A stretch of 64,000 nucleotides of DNA from contig NZ_JAVIZT010000001.1 in assembly GCF_031453615.1 (NCBI RefSeq), forward strand, positions 496,001 to 560,000, read 5' to 3'. The position numbers and the translations under genes are program-made. The notes under the pieces are model-generated. The model ran no database searches. It had not been told where the DNA came from and was given only the letters and a program-made list of their open reading frames with translations. Shown here piece after piece: positions 61,025 to 64,000 of the stretch (position 1 is its first letter; each line of letters opens with the position of its first letter). Source of the stretch: Microbacterium sp. SORGH_AS_0428 (GTDB taxonomy: Bacteria > Actinomycetota > Actinomycetes > Actinomycetales > Microbacteriaceae).

Positions 61025-63319
61025 TCACTGCGGCGTGGTCGCGTACGAGCTGATGAACGAATCCACCATCCAGTTCGCCTCCTCGGAGCGCGCCGCGCTG
61101 CCCTGGAAGCCGGAGTCGGGGATGAGGAGGAAACGGTTGGCGTCCGGCGAGTCGTTCCACGTGGAGTCGACGGCCAGCCACGCCCCATCGATGTTCACCT
61201 TGTTCCAGGCGTGCCGACCGGCGGAGTACACGGTGCCGGTGACGACGACGGAGTCCACATCCGCCGCCTGCATGAGCAGGTGATACGCGTCGGCATAGCT
61301 CGCGCACACACCCGTCTGCTTGAGCAGCACACCCGCCGCCGTCCACGCATCCTCATACCCGTCGGGGATGACCTCGACCCCCGTCGCGTTCTTCGCCTCG
61401 AGCGCCGCGTAGTCGTACTCGGCGTGAGCCGTCAGCCAGTCGTTGAGCGCGACTGCTTTGTCCCGAGCGGACATCTCCGGCGTCGTGACCGCGGCGACGG
61501 CCGCGTCCACCGCGGTCTTGATCTCGGCCTGCTGCGCCTCGATCGTGGAGTGGTCCTCGTCGTAGGTGACGTACAACGTCTTGTTGTCGTAGACGGCTGC
61601 CCCCTTCACACCGAGCGCATAGGGGTTCTGAGCGAGGGCCTCGTCCAGCGCGTCGTCAGCCTGAGGGGCTCCCGGCGCGGAGGTCAATGCGGAGATGTCC
61701 ACTGCCTTCGACCCGGCGATCAGGTGCGCGGCGATGAAGCGCGTCAATTCCGTGCTGCCGAACACCGGATACGCCACATCGGGGTAGGTGTCGACCGTCT
61801 CGATGTTGGGATCGACCGGTGCCGAGACCAGCTGGAAGCCCGCCGCTCCCGTCGGCGGCGCTGCGGCAAGCGCCGCAGCGTTGAAGGCATCAGCCTCCGC
61901 CTGCAGGTCTGTCACCGCCGCCTGCGGCACATACGTCCACGTGCCCAATTGCGTCCCCCGCGCGAACATCGGCACCATGTACCACTCGCGGTAGGGGCGG
62001 GCCTTGGACGCGTCCACGTACGTGATAGCGGCGCGCGTCGCACCGTCCAGCGACGTGAACGGGATGGTCTTCGGAAGAGCCGCGACGCTCGGCACCGACG
62101 TGCCGATCTCGCCCCGCAGCGTGGCGGTCGCGATCTGGTAGGGCAGCGCGCCGACGCCTTGACCGATCGTGTCGAAGCTCTGGTACGGCGAGAAGCGCTT
62201 GCCGTCGGTGGCGATGACGCCGAAGTCCCAGCCCGACGTGCCGTAGTTCGGTCCGGGCAGGTATCCGGCGCCGTCTTCGTCAGCGCTCGATCCCTCGTAC
62301 GCCTTCAGTGCATCGTTCTGACGCTCGGGCCAGGGCTCGTTCTGGAGGCCGCTCTCCGTCACAACCGACTCGCTGGTCCACGTCGTGTCGGATGTCGACC
62401 CGAGCAGCGTGTAGCTGCGCGGTCCGGTCACCTGGGCCTTGGAGGCGACGACCAGGTACTCGGTCGCGCCGTCGACGGCCTGCCAATTGAGGGCGAGGCT
62501 ACCGTCGCCCGTCGGCGTGCCGAGGCTCGCGACCGGGGTCGCCAGTTCGCGCTTGACCGTGAACATCGTCACGATCGGCTTCGCGAGCGGGTTGCCCTCC
62601 CTGTCGGCGCGCTGAACGAGGTAGTACTCGTCGTGCAGAGACCACTCCGAGATCGCCGAGTCGGAGATGTCCCGCTGGCCGTCCCCTGAACGCGCGTAGG
62701 TCGAATCATTGGGAACGACGCGGATGCGGCGATCGTCGGACGGGTAGGACGTCGAGCTCGCCGGCTGAACCACCGTCGCGCCTGCCTCATGCGTCAGCGC
62801 GGCGTCGTAGTACACCTGGAAAGCCCAGTCGGGCGCCGCCCGGCCCTCCTCTCCCGACTGCTCGGTCTTCGGGCTGTTCGCCGCGTTGACGTCCTCGAGG
62901 AGGTAGTCCACGTCGAAGTGGAACTCGTGATCACGATCGAGATCCAGCATCGGGTCGGTGTAGTCATACTGCTCCGAGAGGTCGGTGTGCAGCGCCGCGG
63001 GCACGCCGTCGATCGGGCGCAGGAAGGTGAACATCCCGACCACGAGCGTGACCACCGCGACGAGCGCCACGCCGCCGGTCACGCTGAGCCCGATGATGAG
63101 GCCCTTGCGGCGCTTTCGCGGCGGACGCGCGGCCGGCGCGGATGCGGGCGCGGCGTGCACCGGGGCGGATGCGGGCGCGGCCGGCTCAGGCGCGGCGGTC
63201 GCAGGCTGCATCGAGACGTCAGGACTAACGTGCGACGTCCAGGACGTTCCGTCCCAGTAACGTCGCCCACCGCCGCCCGCGGGATCGGGGTACCAACCGG
63301 CCGGTGTCGATTCTGCCAT
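61025..63319 (-). CDS. Membrane-anchored transglutaminase-like protein with DUF2510 domain
   Basis: A 764-residue protein. Residues 6-30 carry a DUF2510 module (PAGWYPDPAGGGGRRYWDG). A Pro/Ala-rich linker and basic stretch (RPPRKRRKG) lead to one transmembrane helix at about 73-97. The rest should be extracellular: a region with a fibronectin III-like domain, and a C-terminal transglutaminase-like domain with Cys672 (QTGVCASYADAYH), His703 (GRHAWNKV) and Asp718 (LAVDSTWND), a complete Cys-His-Asp set. It may cross-link or cleave cell-surface proteins; function not known. ATG 63319 begins the DUF2510 module. Divergent with no obvious operon partner. Confidence 0.85.
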   Translation of the reverse strand: MAESTPAGWYPDPAGGGGRRYWDGTSWTSHVSPDVSMQPATAAPEPAAPASAPVHAAPASAPAARPPRKRRKGLIIGLSVTGGVALVAVVTLVVGMFTFLRPIDGVPAALHTDLSEQYDYTDPMLDLDRDHEFHFDVDYLLEDVNAANSPKTEQSGEEGRAAPDWAFQVYYDAALTHEAGATVVQPASSTSYPSDDRRIRVVPNDSTYARSGDGQRDISDSAISEWSLHDEYYLVQRADREGNPLAKPIVTMFTVKRELATPVASLGTPTGDGSLALNWQAVDGATEYLVVASKAQVTGPRSYTLLGSTSDTTWTSESVVTESGLQNEPWPERQNDALKAYEGSSADEDGAGYLPGPNYGTSGWDFGVIATDGKRFSPYQSFDTIGQGVGALPYQIATATLRGEIGTSVPSVAALPKTIPFTSLDGATRAAITYVDASKARPYREWYMVPMFARGTQLGTWTYVPQAAVTDLQAEADAFNAAALAAAPPTGAAGFQLVSAPVDPNIETVDTYPDVAYPVFGSTELTRFIAAHLIAGSKAVDISALTSAPGAPQADDALDEALAQNPYALGVKGAAVYDNKTLYVTYDEDHSTIEAQQAEIKTAVDAAVAAVTTPEMSARDKAVALNDWLTAHAEYDYAALEAKNATGVEVIPDGYEDAWTAAGVLLKQTGVCASYADAYHLLMQAADVDSVVVTGTVYSAGRHAWNKVNIDGAWLAVDSTWNDSPDANRFLLIPDSGFQGSAARSEEANWMVDSFISSYATTPQ

Positions 63320-63471
63320 GACGCCCTGATTCTCGAGATGCTGCGGGGACCTCGCACACGCTAACCGAGCAGAGGAAACTCCGTCGGAACCCTTGCGCGC
63401 ACCAGGGGGTTCCACGCTAAAGGAGTCACCGCCCGCCACCCCGCCGCCACGGCGCGGCTGTGGACAGCTCG

Positions 63472-63978
63472 TCAGTCGGCCGAGGCGTGACGCTCGCTGT
63501 GCGCCAGGTAGGCCGCAGCGTTGCGCACCAGACCCGCGCGCTCCTCATCCGTCAGCGCGCGCCGCACCTTTCCGGGCACGCCCGCCACGAGGGAGCCGTC
63601 GGGGATCTCCGCGCCCTCGAGCACGACCGCTCCCCCGGCGATGAGACAGCCGGCGCCGATGCGCGCACCGTTGAGGACGACCGCGCCCATGCCGATCAGA
63701 CTCCCGTCGCCGATCGTGCAGCCGTGCACGACCGCGTTGTGCCCGATCGACACGTCTTCGCCGACGACGACCGGATGCCCGCCGTCGACGTGCACGCTCA
63801 CCGAATCCTGCACGTTGCTGCGAGCTCCGACCGTGATGGTGTCGCCGTCGGCGCGCAACACGGCGTTGTACCAGACGCTCGCGTTCTCCCCCAGGCGCAC
63901 CCCGCCGATCAGGCGGGCACCGGCGGCCACGAATGCGGTTGCCGGCACCTCGGGCGCGGTGTCTCCGAGGGTGATCAC
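63472..63978 (-). CDS. Gamma-carbonic anhydrase-like hexapeptide-repeat protein
   Basis: A 168-residue left-handed beta-helix protein. Hexapeptide repeats run through the middle (IGHNAVVHGCTIGDGSLIGMGAVVLNGARIGAGC and following, locator). Zinc-type ligands are His63 (SVHVDGG), His80 (SIGHNA) and His85 (VVHG), and these match the gamma-carbonic anhydrase pattern. YrdA/PaaY-like proteins in this family often lack measurable activity, so the function is only likely. Only 22 bp of upstream sequence is in the window. Confidence 0.93.
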   Translation of the reverse strand: MITLGDTAPEVPATAFVAAGARLIGGVRLGENASVWYNAVLRADGDTITVGARSNVQDSVSVHVDGGHPVVVGEDVSIGHNAVVHGCTIGDGSLIGMGAVVLNGARIGAGCLIAGGAVVLEGAEIPDGSLVAGVPGKVRRALTDEERAGLVRNAAAYLAHSERHASAD

Positions 63979-64000
63979 GGATGCGGATTCCGAGACGGTC

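Noticed and set aside
1..64000. CRISPR array, prophage, rRNA operon or insertion sequence
   Set aside because: No regularly spaced repeats, phage structural genes, rRNA or transposase genes were found.

Overview
The window is GC-rich chromosomal DNA from a high-GC Gram-positive bacterium, most likely a Microbacteriaceae member close to Microbacterium (inferred from protein content and gene order; no 16S rRNA gene is present). Supporting signs are frequent GTG starts, ATGA/GTGA stop-start overlaps, an actinobacterial-type T-box before a long-form ileS, the folC-DUF4233-ndk arrangement, paired clpP genes, and DUF2510, DUF222/13E12 and DUF4031 proteins.

Layout. 1-8.2 kb: comEC (cut by the window edge), comEA, leuS, pabB, then forward DedA, App1-like phosphatase and SRAP genes. 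8.3-11.7 kb: a PadR regulator with a perfect palindromic operator, a DUF1048 protein and a DrrAB-like ABC exporter, then a conserved gene of uncertain role. 11.7-25.1 kb: a one-directional glycan locus with an extracytoplasmic GH3 lipoprotein, a small lipoprotein, a GH3 with reversed domain order and a membrane segment at each end, a cytoplasmic GH3, a GtrA-like membrane protein, two paralogous GT2 glycosyltransferases, and a LytTR response regulator with an AgrC-like kinase. 25.4-35 kb: housekeeping genes (tRNA-Ala, rsfS, nadD, proA, proB, obgE, rpmA, rplU, RNase E/G).

35.3-39.1 kb: a VKOR gene, then a compact forward cluster of a YbaB-like protein, a WXG100 protein, a second helical-hairpin protein, a 518-aa protein with a helical N-terminus and a C-terminal alpha/beta-hydrolase domain with a visible Ser-Asp-His set, and a lipoprotein. 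This resembles a type VII secretion lipase effector with helper proteins and a lipoprotein immunity factor, and is the best candidate in the window for an undescribed system. 39.1-45 kb: ndk, DUF4233, folC and ileS with its T-box. 45-53 kb: GNAT, a MarR/VOC divergon with two matching operators, valS interrupted by a one-base frameshift, an M3 peptidase, and an epoxide hydrolase. 53-58.3 kb: clpX, clpP2, clpP1, a TPR protein, tig and tRNA-Pro. 58.4-64 kb: tRNA-Gly followed by a gene-poor accessory stretch with an HNH/DUF222 protein, a membrane-anchored transglutaminase-like protein and a gamma-carbonic-anhydrase-like protein.

Most genes are conserved and ordinary. The parts that need attention are the putative T7SS lipase module, the GH3/GT2/GtrA locus, and the broken valS reading frame.
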